Source of the DNA: Patiria pectinifera
Lineage: Eukaryota; Echinodermata; Asteroidea; Valvatida; Asterinidae
Direction of reading: 5' to 3'
DNA: 64,000 nucleotides
Assembly: GCA_029964075.1 (NCBI GenBank)
Contig: CM057140.1
Span: forward strand, 10,868,643 to 10,932,642
This document shows positions 33,801 to 45,700 of the stretch, one piece after another; the first letter of the stretch is position 1, and each line of letters opens with the position of its first letter. The notes beneath the pieces were generated by a model. That model was not told the DNA's origin, made no database searches, and saw only the letters and a program-made list of their open reading frames with translations. Position numbers and translations under genes: made by a program.

Positions 33801-34400
33801 AACACATATAGCCTAGGCGGTACTTCAACAAGTTCAAAACCATTTAATGCCATTTTGTCTGACCCTTTTAGGGACGGGTCATGACGCTAAAAAGTGGGGG
33901 GCTGCGCCGGCAAAAGAACGATTCCGATAATTTCACCTTTTCTTTTCTTTTCTGCATTTGGCCAGCTCACCCATAGAGCTGCTCACCCAAGTGAAAATAA
34001 AATAATTCAAGAATTTCGCCATTGCTGGGAGTTGGCCATATTTTTAAACAGTAAGGGGCAAAATGGCGTAAACAAACAAAAAATCGGCTGCAACAGGCAA
34101 TAGTTTTTTTTCAATCCAATAGACCTATAGTTGGGCAATTTCCAAAGGTTGGCATTATACACTTCAGCCATTGTTCTGCATCCCACTTTTACGGAGATTG
34201 TACATTATGAGGCCGTTGAAAGAAACAGCGTTGATGCGAAATCAAATCCCTTTTGCTATAATGGCCTGGAATTACAACATTCAAAGCATTTTGCGTCTGT
34301 TAGGGGATTTCAAATTCCTGCTCTTAATAGTGGCCGTTTCTGTGTTATCCTCTTGGTCGGAAATCCTCTCAAATATTTCATTGTTCGTATTTTACCCATA
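30870..34400. other. Intergenic, no supported gene
   Basis: No frame shows a recognisable domain. Noted: a GC-rich patch with a NotI-type GCGGCCGC at 30963-30970, a short direct repeat at 31835-31885 and 31918-31975 (CAGCCTGGTGGAAGGGGA), and a possible first coding exon at 33531-33646. Confidence 0.5.
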
Positions 34401-34403
34401 TAA

Positions 34404-34527
34404 TCCGAGAGCCCATTGAGGTCTCTCACAAAAGGTTTAATGGCGGCAGCGAGTAGGTGGGGTGTCCAACCTTCAAAACCGCAATTCTTAAATGTCATAC
34501 CCGTGCGTCTTGGAGGGGACACCGCCT
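34404..34527 (-). repeat. Dispersed repeat, inverted relative to 36554-36695
   Basis: TCCGAGAGCCCATTGAGG, CACAAAAGGTTTAATGG, GCAGCGAGTAGGTGGGG and CCGTGCGTCTTGGAGGGG occur as the reverse complement at 36554-36695. The right copy has an insertion that includes GCGCGATATTCTAATTAA. Confidence 0.85.
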
Positions 34528-35901
34528 AATTTTTTTATGTCTAAGTTCATTAGAACGATCATTCCAACACCAAACAGTCATGAATGAGTCTGCTTTTGCA
34601 GAATTTCAACTTACGAATAAAAAATCCCGTGCAAAATTCACTTAAGAACGGCAAGTTAATTGCCGATTTCTGCACGGCTTAAAAAGTATTACGCAATGCA
34701 CACCAAAGCATCGCTACCCACGTACTGCATTGCAAAACTACTGCAATGTAACATAGTGTAATATACGATATTATGCATTAATATTATGCCGGCCCAAATA
34801 TTCGAGATAGTCATGATTTTGCGAATTACGCAATAATGCAACCTATCACGTTATTAAGAAATCAATGTCCGCGTTAATATGGCCCAGTTAGTCAATTCTC
34901 ATGGTATTTAGATTTTTTGACGATGTATCAAAGCCTACCTGATACATGAATGGACTGTAAAGCAGACTCACTCATGGCGGAGCCTGAATTATTAAAGAGA
35001 GATAGATTACGAAGAAGGCCTGAAAGCAAGCAAAAGATTTAGGATGTATGATATGGCGAACACTTTAGTATGCCGGGGATCCTAAGGCCCATTTGGATTT
35101 TCTTCCCAGTTTGATGCGAGTCCTTTTCGGCATAAAAGAGGATGATACAATATGGCCGGGATCGATGATTTTCCCCTTTAAAAACTGCTATTGAATTGGA
35201 CACACCAAAGAAGCGCTGTTCTAAACGGGCATGTTTTTCCACTCATCCGGAAAACATAGATCCCAACTAACGGAAGTCATACGCATGTTTAATTAAAGTA
35301 ACACATTTTTTACAGCTGTCCATGGAGTGTTAAACTTTTCCAACCAAAGGCGCACAGTTTATTAAAAAAGAAAGTAAAAAAAAAAAACCACCGCAATATT
35401 TCATATATTATCAGATCAATACATTCATGTGTATAATGGTTCATATAGGGCCTATAGAGTGATTCTTGATTAAGACATTCTTTGATTTTGATCGAAATAG
35501 ACCATGGGACTGTTATGAATGTGTACTTTTAAGTGGAGGAAGGGGAAAACCTATATATGTATAATTATTTGTTTATGAATTAAATGATTGATACCAAAAA
35601 AGTACTAATGAGGCCTATACATAATTATGCATAAATCGGAACCGCTACAATACCGTGTGATCAGGAAGTGGGAGTGTTTCTGGGGGTTTAGAAGTTTTTG
35701 AAAAAAGAATGAATAATTCACAAATAATGCGTTGTAATTCCAAAACTGTGTAACACTCTGTTATTTTACAGTACATGTGTACGGTACGTGTTTTTTTTTT
35801 TTAAATTACTGTCATGGTATTTTGCGATTCTTTGGGGCTGTTTTGCAAACTGATACGTATGCCTCAATGCTATTACGTCATTTCACAAAAAAAAAGAGTT
35901 A

Positions 35902-36075
35902 AGCCCGGTTCATACTCCGCGCGAAAGCGAACGCGACTTGTGACGTCGTGGCAAGTATTCGCGCTGCAAATTCGTAAAAGTTGAACATATTTCAACTCGG
36001 GCGAATTTCGCAGCGAATGTTTTATGACGTCGAATTCGCTTCGCATTCGCTTTCGCATGAAGTATGAACCGGGCT
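35902..36075. mobile_element. MITE-like foldback with AGCCCGGTTCATAC ends
   Basis: About 174 bp. The left end AGCCCGGTTCATACT with GCGAAAGCGAA is mirrored by the right end TTCGCTTTCGCATGAAGTAT followed by GAACCGGGCT. The inner arms also pair around TGACGTCG. No coding capacity. Confidence 0.88.
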
Positions 36076-36553
36076 ACGGTTTTGCGTTATTTCGCGGTAA
36101 ATAAAGCCGTTCGCAGATTTTGCACGAGTTTTTTTATTCTTAACTTGACATTCTGCAAACGCTGACTCGTACACTACCGTTTGGTGCTGAAATGATCGTT
36201 GTGCTCAATGTTTAAACACATAAAACAAAAAGCACCTTAGAAGGCGGCTAATTGTTGAACTTTAACTCGTTGTTAAGCACAAAATGCACGGGAAAAGCTG
36301 TTCTTAAGTTGCGGATCTTGCATTATAGTCACAAGCAGCTTATAGTGAAGGTTTCGCTCTTGTGCTCAAAAGTTTAATTAACAGTAAATAATTAGTGCTA
36401 ATTAGGCCATTCTTAAACATGGATGCACACGGGATTTCTCATCCTTAAGTTATTGGTTATCGATAAATTATTCGAAAACTATCTTTTCGCTTTGGAACCG
36501 TGCTTGTGCGCGATATTCTAATTAAAAGTCATTTTTTTTTTGGGGGGGGGGTC

Positions 36554-36695
36554 TTAAGGTGGTGCCCCCTCCGAAACGCACGGGGTGTGTCACTTAAGAG
36601 TGACGGTTTTGACGGTTGGACACCCCCACCTACTCGCTGCCACCATCAAACCTTTTGTGCGCGATATTCTAATTAAACCTCAATGGGCTCTCGGA
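36554..36695 (+). repeat. Dispersed repeat joined to the RT fragment
   Basis: Reverse complement of 34404-34527. It ends in CAATGGGCTCTCGGA, exactly where reverse-transcriptase-like sequence begins, so it may be part of the same retroelement. Confidence 0.8.
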
Positions 36696-36699
36696 CTTC

Positions 36700-37265
36700 T
36701 GCCACATCAAGAGTTCCGCAAGGAGCAGTGCTCGGACAACTATACTGCTGACTTTACCTGCCGAGCAAGTTGACTTCACAAGTGAGACTATTCGCTGACG
36801 ATTGCCTAGTATACCAACAAATATCACCTGACAAGGACACCTCAACTCTACAAAACAATTTCAAGTTGCTCGAATCATGGCAGAATGAATGGCTCATGAA
36901 CTTTAATCCATCGAAGTGCTGTACTATCACATTTGCTTACAGGAATCCTCCAAAGAGATCCTACACCTTTTGTTGGGAGCAACTCACATCGAACACAGCT
37001 TGCTGCAGCCAAAAACCCAGAAATTTCTCTGAGTCATCAGGCGGAATATGTGGAGCTGCCCAGAAGAAGTGAAATCCATCGCATACCCTATCTTTGGAGT
37101 ATGCAGTGACTGTGTGGGACACACACTGAGTGTAATATACCGTAACACTAGACAGAGTCCAAACATATGCAACAAGATTCTGCACAAAAAAAATACAGTA
37201 TAGGAAGAGGGAACAGTCACTGGAATCTTCTTCCTTGTAAACAACATGCTAATTGTAAAAAGAAA
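36700..37265 (+). pseudogene. Decayed non-LTR retrotransposon reverse transcriptase
   Basis: Broken by stops and indels. Recognisable pieces: SRVPQGAVLGQLY near 36710, TSQVRLFADDCLVY at 36771-36812 (the F-ADD active-site motif), LESWQNEWLMNFNPSKC at about 36866-36916, and further on LEYAVTVWDTH and LDRVQTYATRFC. This order is typical of the RT 3' half in CR1/Jockey/L2-like elements. No full ORF and no endonuclease domain is visible, so the element is a fragment. Confidence 0.85.
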
Positions 37266-37599
37266 TGGCCTCAAGGTGTTAACCCTCTGTATGGCCCTTT
37301 ATTGGAGAAGTGATATAGGATAGTGGCCTTGAACAAGGAAGCAATTAACATTGTTAAAAATTGTTTAAACAACACCTTTTAAAAAGACCGTTTGATCGTT
37401 TTGCCTTTGCTAGCTATAGGGTTTTCACGGGCATCCGTTCATCAATTTTCCTGTAACCCTCGGACGCTATCATGCATGGCAGGCTGATAAAGCTGATGTG
37501 GTTCAACGTCGCAGCTACTCAAGGAATTCTTCAACACTGCTGAGTCTGGTAAGTGTTTGCACTTCTTATGTTACTGAATTATTGTTTTTAATAATGTCA

Positions 37600-38621
37600 C
37601 AGGGTGAGTAAAAAAAATGCGGAACCAAACCCCAAAACATTATATTTCATATTTAAACAAATATGCAGCACCCAAAATAATAATGACTGGAAAGCCAATT
37701 TCACAAGGTACTGTTTGATGAAAAAAAATTACTGAAATTAGTCAATCCGTTTAGAAAATATCATCATTTACACACAATAACCCTAAAACCTGTCTCGTCT
37801 GCCCCCCCCCCCAAATGCGATTTCAAGAATCGTCGTCGCATCTTTCTTCAAAAATCACCAGGGATTAATTCTCAGTATAAACGATAAAACATATTCAACA
37901 GAATCCCTTCGAAGGCCCGTCCTTTAAAAAAGTATATTTTATTAATTAAATTGTTTGCCAGGTTTATTAATAAAGATATGATACAGTTGGTAGTAGTTGT
38001 TGATATGGGTGGCTTGTGCGTAAAGCGCTCGCCTCTCACCAAGGTGACCACGGTTCGAATCCTGGCCGCGGATCGCATGTGAGTAGAGTTGTGCGTTGGT
38101 TCTCTCCTGTGCCACGTTGGTTTTTCTCCGGGCCCTCCGGTTTTCCTCCCTCCGGAAAAATCGAACACTTTCGATCTAAGGCTGTGCTCCGTGGTCATAT
38201 ATGGGTCGATGTGGCCGGCAGCCATAGGCGCCTTTACGTGCCAGCGACCCGGCCACGTTGTAGCCACGTCCTTCGCAATTCAGCATACCAGCTGCGAGTA
38301 AGGATGATTAGCCTCCCAAAGTATTATTATTATTATTATTATTATATTATTATATATGTACTATGTGTCATTTTCATTGTTGTTCCAAACAGTCAAAACA
38401 CACAATGAATGGCTTTTTTGGACGAGACAGGTTTTTTTGGTCATTGTGTTTAAATGGTGATGTTCTTTGAACGGATTGAGCAATTTGTATATTTTTTTTT
38501 AAATAAAAAAGTAGCTTATGAAATTGGCTTTTCAGTCATTATTGTTGTCGTTGCTAAATATTCTTTTAAATATGAAATATATTTTATGGGATTTGGGTTC
38601 CGCTTTTTCTGACTCGCCCTG
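37600..38621. mobile_element. 1.0-kb inverted-repeat DNA element with CAGGG ends
   Basis: The arms 37600-37751 and 38471-38621 are imperfect inverted copies. Both start CAGGG-GAGT at the outer end, then pass GCGGAACC, ATATTTCATATTTAAA, AATAATGACTG and AAAGCCAATTTCA to CAATCCGTT. This suggests a non-autonomous cut-and-paste transposon. The middle contains the SINE at 38002-38355. No transposase is visible. Confidence 0.85.
38002..38355 (+). repeat. tRNA-Val-like SINE with (ATT)n tail
   Basis: GGGTGGCTTGTGCGTAAAGC, an anticodon loop CTCACCA (CAC, Val) and GGTTCGAATCC form a tRNA-like head. A body follows with TCCGGGCCCTCCGGTTTTCC and a terminal ATT microsatellite at 38321-38355. It is nested between the arms of the 37600-38621 element. 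Confidence 0.8.
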
Positions 38622-38744
38622 TATAACGGCTCTTACCTCAATGTATATTCCAAGCCATACGACAATAAAGGCAACAGGATGATTTGCTTTTGTTGAGATA
38701 ATTTGACATATCCATATGCGTTTAGTTTGAGACATTCTGTGCAC

Positions 38745-39780
38745 TATTTGACTACCTGTCAGCGAACCCTTGGCCAGCTATGATATGACTTATGCTAAAT
38801 ATCGAGTATGGGTCCCTTTTTAGAAAGAAATTCTCGGATTTTTGACATGGATAGGGAGCTGGATATTGTGGCTACAGTTCCCAACAAATTTAAAGTCCGC
38901 AGATCAAATACAAAGTTGAAGATAATTTGACATGCGCATCCATGTTTTGGCCAAGGTTATATATGTACAATATATTCCATTTGACTGCCTATCAGTTGGT
39001 GCTCTGCCAGCTAAGATGTGACTAGCAATATCTCATTTTTTAGTGCCCTTGCCATAAGTAATTCTGGAATATTTTGACATGGATAGGGACCTTGCTAGTG
39101 TGACTACATTATACAACACGTTTGAATTCAGCAGATACCTGTAGACAATTAGAGATACGTATCGATGTTTCGGCCGACTATATTTCTTTGCAGTATTCTC
39201 CATTTGCCTGCCGATCAGTCTGTTGGCCCTCTGCCATCTATGACATGAATATGGCAGTGGCGTTGTCATCAGAAATCTCGAAATATTTTGACATGGATGT
39301 GGAGCTAGGTAATGTGGCTACATTCTCCCACAAGTATGGAGTTGGCTGACTAAATATAACTGGAGAAAATTTGGGATATGGAACTATGTTTTGGCTGAGG
39401 TTATTTCTGTTCGGTTTTGCATTTTGACTGCCTAATAGTTGGCGCTCCATCAGCTATGACATGACTTGTTATATCTCGACATTTAGTGCCCTTCTTCAGA
39501 AATCGCAGAATATTTTGAAATTTAAATATAGAGCTAGTAAGAGTGGCTACATTCTCCCACAAGTTTGGAGTTGACGCAACTATGTTTTGGCCAAGTTTAT
39601 TTCTTTGCGGTTTTCCAATTGACAGCCAAACTTTGGCGCTCAATCATCTATGACGTGACTTACTATATCTCGACTTTAAGTTCCCTCTTCGTCAAAAACT
39701 TCATCATCCACCTATTTGACACGCATGTGGAGCTAGTTAGCGTGGCTACATTCTCTTGTAAGTTTGGAGTCGCCAGTGGT
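38745..39780. repeat. Diverged tandem repeat, about five copies of roughly 200-240 bp
   Basis: The series GACATGGAT, GAGCTAG, GTGGCTACATTCTC and AAGTTTGGAGT recurs near 38847, 39079, 39290, 39510 and 39718. Between these lie recurring TTTGACTGCCTATCAGTTGG and CTATGACATGACTT segments. The copies differ strongly from each other, in sharp contrast to the adjacent satellite. Confidence 0.85.
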
Positions 39781-42700
39781 CAGTTTCGTTTCTGTGCAGT
39801 AAGTCCCATAGCAAGGGCTGTCAGCGCCAGCCGACATGGCTCTCATGAGTCGCGGTCTAAAGGTACCTTAACATGGATGGATTTTGACAAACTATAGCTT
39901 GTTGCATAGCGGATGAATAGGCCAACAAGCTGACAAATCGGCAAGGCTTCAGACTTGAAACTTTTGGAGTGAGCCCCAGACGTAGGCACATGATGCCCCC
40001 AGTTTCGTTTTTGTGCAGTAAGTCCCATAGCAAGGGCTGTCAGCGCCAGCCGACATGGCTCTCATGAGTCGCGGTCTAAAGGTACCTTAACATGGATGGA
40101 TTTTGACAAACTATAGCTTGTTGCATAGCGGATGAATAGGCCAACAAGCTGACAAATCGGCAAGGCTTCAGACTTGAAACTTTTGGAGTGAGCCCCAGAC
40201 GTAGGCACATGATGCCCCAGTTTCGTTTTTGTGCAGTAAGTCCCATAGCAAGGGCTGTCGGCGCCAGCCGACATGGCTCTCATGAGTCGCGGTCTAAAGG
40301 TACCTTAACATGGATGGATTTTGACAAACTATAGCTTGTTGCATAGCGGATGAATAGGCCAACAAGCTGACAAATCGGCAAGGCTTCAGACTTGAAACTT
40401 TTGGAGTGAGCCCCAGACGTAGGCACATGATGCCCCCAGTTTCGTTTTTGTGCAGTAAGTCCCATAGCAAGGGCTGTCGGCGCCAGCCGACATGGCTCTC
40501 ATGAGTCGCGGTCTAAAGGTACCTTAACATGGATGGATTTTGACAAACTATAGCTTGTTGCATAGCGGATGAATAGGCCAACAAGCTGACAAATCGGCAA
40601 GGCTTCAGACTTGAAACTTTTGGAGTGAGCCCCAGACGTAGGCACATGATGCCCCAGTTTCGTTTTTGTGCAGTAAGTCCCATAGCAAGGGCTGTCGGCG
40701 CCAGCCGACATGGCTCTCATGAGTCGCGGTCTAAAGGTACCTTAACATGGATGGATTTTGACAAACTATAGCTTGTTGCATAGCGGATGAATAGGCCAAC
40801 AAGCTGACAAATCGGCAAGGCTTCAGACTTGAAACTTTTGGAGTGAGCCCCAGACGTAGGCACATGATGCCCCCAGTTTCGTTTTTGTGCAGTAAGTCCC
40901 ATAGCAAGGGCTGTCAGCGCCAGCCGACATGGCTCTCATGAGTCGCGGTCTAAAGGTACCTTAACATGGATGGATTTTGACAAACTATAGCTTGTTGCAT
41001 AGCGGATGAATAGGCCAACAAGCTGACAAATCGGCAAGGCTTCAGACTTGAAACTTTTGGAGTGAGCCCCAGACGTAGGCACATGATGCCCCAGTTTCGT
41101 TTTTGTGCAGTAAGTCCCATAGCAAGGGCTGTCAGCGCCAGCCGACATGGCTCTCATGAGTCGCGGTCTAAAGGTACCTTAACATGGATGGATTTTGACA
41201 AACTATAGCTTGTTGCATAGCGGATGAATAGGCCAACAAGCTGACAAATCGGCAAGGCTTCAGACTTGAAACTTTTGGAGTGAGCCCCAGACGTAGGCAC
41301 ATGATGCCCCCAGTTTCGTTTTTGTGCAGTAAGTCCCATAGCAAGGGCTGTCGGCGCCAGCCGACATGGCTCTCATGAGTCGCGGTCTAAAGGTACCTTA
41401 ACATGGATGGATTTTGACAAACTATAGCTTGTTGCATAGCGGATGAATAGGCCAACAAGCTGACAAATCGGCAAGGCTTCAGACTTGAAACTTTTGGAGT
41501 GAGCCCCAGACGTAGGCACATGATGCCCCAGTTTCGTTTTTGTGCAGTAAGTCCCATAGCAAGGGCTGTCGGCGCCAGCCGACATGGCTCTCATGAGTCG
41601 CGGTCTAAAGGTACCTTAACATGGATGGATTTTGACAAACTATAGCTTGTTGCATAGCGGATGAATAGGCCAACAAGCTGACAAATCGGCAAGGCTTCAG
41701 ACTTGAAACTTTTGGAGTGAGCCCCAGACGTAGGCACATGATGCCCCCAGTTTCGTTTTTGTGCAGTAAGTCCCATAGCAAGGGCTGTCGGCGCCAGCCG
41801 ACATGGCTCTCATGAGTCGCGGTCTAAAGGTACCTTAACATGGATGGATTTTGACAAACTATAGCTTGTTGCATAGCGGATGAATAGGCCAACAAGCTGA
41901 CAAATCGGCAAGGCTTCAGACTTGAAACTTTTGGAGTGAGCCCCAGACGTAGGCACATGATGCCCCCAGTTTCGTTTTTGTGCAGTAAGTCCCATAGCAA
42001 GGGCTGTCGGCGCCAGCCGACATGGCTCTCATGAGTCGCGGTCTAAAGGTACCTTAACATGGATGGATTTTGACAAACTATAGCTTGTTGCATAGCGGAT
42101 GAATAGGCCAACAAGCTGACAAATCGGCAAGGCTTCAGACTTGAAACTTTTGGAGTGAGCCCCAGACGTAGGCACATGATGCCCCCAGTTTCGTTTTTGT
42201 GCAGTAAGTCCCATAGCAAGGGCTGTCAGCGCCAGCCGACATGGCTCTCATGAGTCGCGGTCTAAAGGTACCTTAACATGGATGGATTTTGACAAACTAT
42301 AGCTTGTTGCATAGCGGATGAATAGGCCAACAAGCTGACAAATCGGCAAGGCTTCAGACTTGAAACTTTTGGAGTGAGCCCAGACGTAGGCACATGATGC
42401 CCCAGTTTCGTTTTTGTGCAGTAAGTCCCATAGCAAGGGCTGTCAGCGCCAGCCGACATGGCTCTCATGAGTCGCGGTCTAAAGGTACCTTAACATGGAT
42501 GGATTTTGACAAACTATAGCTTGTTGCATAGCGGATGAATAGGCCAACAAGCTGACAAATCGGCAAGGCTTCAGACTTGAAACTTTTGGAGTGAGCCCCA
42601 GACGTAGGCACATGATGCCCCAGTTTCGTTTTTGTGCAGTAAGTCCCATAGCAAGGGCTGTCGGCGCCAGCCGACATGGCTCTCATGAGTCGCGGTCTAA

Positions 42701-45700
42701 AGGTACCTTAACATGGATGGATTTTGACAAACTATAGCTTGTTGCATAGCGGATGAATAGGCCAACAAGCTGACAAATCGGCAAGGCTTCAGACTTGAAA
42801 CTTTTGGAGTGAGCCCCAGACGTAGGCACATGATGCCCCCAGTTTCGTTTTTGTGCAGTAAGTCCCATAGCAAGGGCTGTCGGCGCCAGCCGACATGGCT
42901 CTCATGAGTCGCGGTCTAAAGGTACCTTAACATGGATGGATTTTGACAAACTATAGCTTGTTGCATAGCGGATGAATAGGCCAACAAGCTGACAAATCGG
43001 CAAGGCTTCAGACTTGAAACTTTTGGAGTGAGCCCCAGACGTAGGCACATGATGCCCCCAGTTTCGTTTTTGTGCAGTAAGTCCCATAGCAAGGGCTGTC
43101 GGCGCCAGCCGACATGGCTCTCATGAGTCGCGGTCTAAAGGTACCTTAACATGGATGGATTTTGACAAACTATAGCTTGTTGCATAGCGGATGAATAGGC
43201 CAACAAGCTGACAAATCGGCAAGGCTTCAGACTTGAAACTTTTGGAGTGAGCCCCAGACGTAGGCACATGATGCCCCCAGTTTCGTTTTTGTGCAGTAAG
43301 TCCCATAGCAAGGGCTGTCAGCGCCAGCCGACATGGCTCTCATGAGTCGCGGTCTAAAGGTACCTTAACATGGATGGATTTTGACAAACTATAGCTTGTT
43401 GCATAGCGGATGAATAGGCCAACAAGCTGACAAATCGGCAAGGCTTCAGACTTGAAACTTTTGGAGTGAGCCCCAGACGTAGGCACATGATGCCCCCAGT
43501 TTCGTTTTTGTGCAGTAAGTCCCATAGCAAGGGCTGTCGGCGCCAGCCGACATGGCTCTCATGAGTCGCGGTCTAAAGGTACCTTAACATGGATGGATTT
43601 TGACAAACTATAGCTTGTTGCATAGCGGATGAATAGGCCAACAAGCTGACAAATCGGCAAGGCTTCAGACTTGAAACTTTTGGAGTGAGCCCCAGACGTA
43701 GGCACATGATGCCCCAGTTTCGTTTTTGTGCAGTAAGTCCCATAGCAAGGGCTGTCGGCGCCAGCCGACATGGCTCTCATGAGTCGCGGTCTAAAGGTAC
43801 CTTAACATGGATGGATTTTGACAAACTATAGCTTGTTGCATAGCGGATGAATAGGCCAACAAGCTGACAAATCGGCAAGGCTTCAGACTTGAAACTTTTG
43901 GAGTGAGCCCCAGACGTAGGCACATGATGCCCCCAGTTTCGTTTTTGTGCAGTAAGTCCCATAGCAAGGGCTGTCGGCGCCAGCCGACATGGCTCTCATG
44001 AGTCGCGGTCTAAAGGTACCTTAACATGGATGGATTTTGACAAACTATAGCTTGTTGCATAGCGGATGAATAGGCCAACAAGCTGACAAATCGGCAAGGC
44101 TTCAGACTTGAAACTTTTGGAGTGAGCCCCAGACGTAGGCACATGATGCCCCCAGTTTCGTTTTTGTGCAGTAAGTCCCATAGCAAGGGCTGTCGGCGCC
44201 AGCCGACATGGCTCTCATGAGTCGCGGTCTAAAGGTACCTTAACATGGATGGATTTTGACAAACTATAGCTTGTTGCATAGCGGATGAATAGGCCAACAA
44301 GCTGACAAATCGGCAAGGCTTCAGACTTGAAACTTTTGGAGTGAGCCCCAGACGTAGGCACATGATGCCCCCAGTTTCGTTTTTGTGCAGTAAGTCCCAT
44401 AGCAAGGGCTGTCAGCGCCAGCCGACATGGCTCTCATGAGTCGCGGTCTAAAGGTACCTTAACATGGATGGATTTTGACAAACTATAGCTTGTTGCATAG
44501 CGGATGAATAGGCCAACAAGCTGACAAATCGGCAAGGCTTCAGACTTGAAACTTTTGGAGTGAGCCCCAGACGTAGGCACATGATGCCCCAGTTTCGTTT
44601 TTGTGCAGTAAGTCCCATAGCAAGGGCTGTCAGCGCCAGCCGACATGGCTCTCATGAGTCGCGGTCTAAAGGTACCTTAACATGGATGGATTTTGACAAA
44701 CTATAGCTTGTTGCATAGCGGATGAATAGGCCAACAAGCTGACAAATCGGCAAGGCTTCAGACTTGAAACTTTTGGAGTGAGCCCCAGACGTAGGCACAT
44801 GATGCCCCAGTTTCGTTTTTGTGCAGTAAGTCCCATAGCAAGGGCTGTCGGCGCCAGCCGACATGGCTCTCATGAGTCGCGGTCTAAAGGTACCTTAACA
44901 TGGATGGATTTTGACAAACTATAGCTTGTTGCATAGCGGATGAATAGGCCAACAAGCTGACAAATCGGCAAGGCTTCAGACTTGAAACTTTTGGAGTGAG
45001 CCCCAGACGTAGGCACATGATGCCCCCAGTTTCGTTTTTGTGCAGTAAGTCCCATAGCAAGGGCTGTCGGCGCCAGCCGACATGGCTCTCATGAGTCGCG
45101 GTCTAAAGGTACCTTAACATGGATGGATTTTGACAAACTATAGCTTGTTGCATAGCGGATGAATAGGCCAACAAGCTGACAAATCGGCAAGGCTTCAGAC
45201 TTGAAACTTTTGGAGTGAGCCCCAGACGTAGGCACATGATGCCCCAGTTTCGTTTTTGTGCAGTAAGTCCCATAGCAAGGGCTGTCGGCGCCAGCCGACA
45301 TGGCTCTCATGAGTCGCGGTCTAAAGGTACCTTAACATGGATGGATTTTGACAAACTATAGCTTGTTGCATAGCGGATGAATAGGCCAACAAGCTGACAA
45401 ATCGGCAAGGCTTCAGACTTGAAACTTTTGGAGTGAGCCCCAGACGTAGGCACATGATGCCCCAGTTTCGTTTTTGTGCAGTAAGTCCCATAGCAAGGGC
45501 TGTCAGCGCCAGCCGACATGGCTCTCATGAGTCGCGGTCTAAAGGTACCTTAACATGGATGGATTTTGACAAACTATAGCTTGTTGCATAGCGGATGAAT
45601 AGGCCAACAAGCTGACAAATCGGCAAGGCTTCAGACTTGAAACTTTTGGAGTGAGCCCCAGACGTAGGCACATGATGCCCCAGTTTCGTTTTTGTGCAGT

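Noticed and set aside
37872-38408. ORFs of 130-131 residues on both strands
   Set aside because: They run through the tRNA-like SINE and its ATT tail; no protein similarity recognised.
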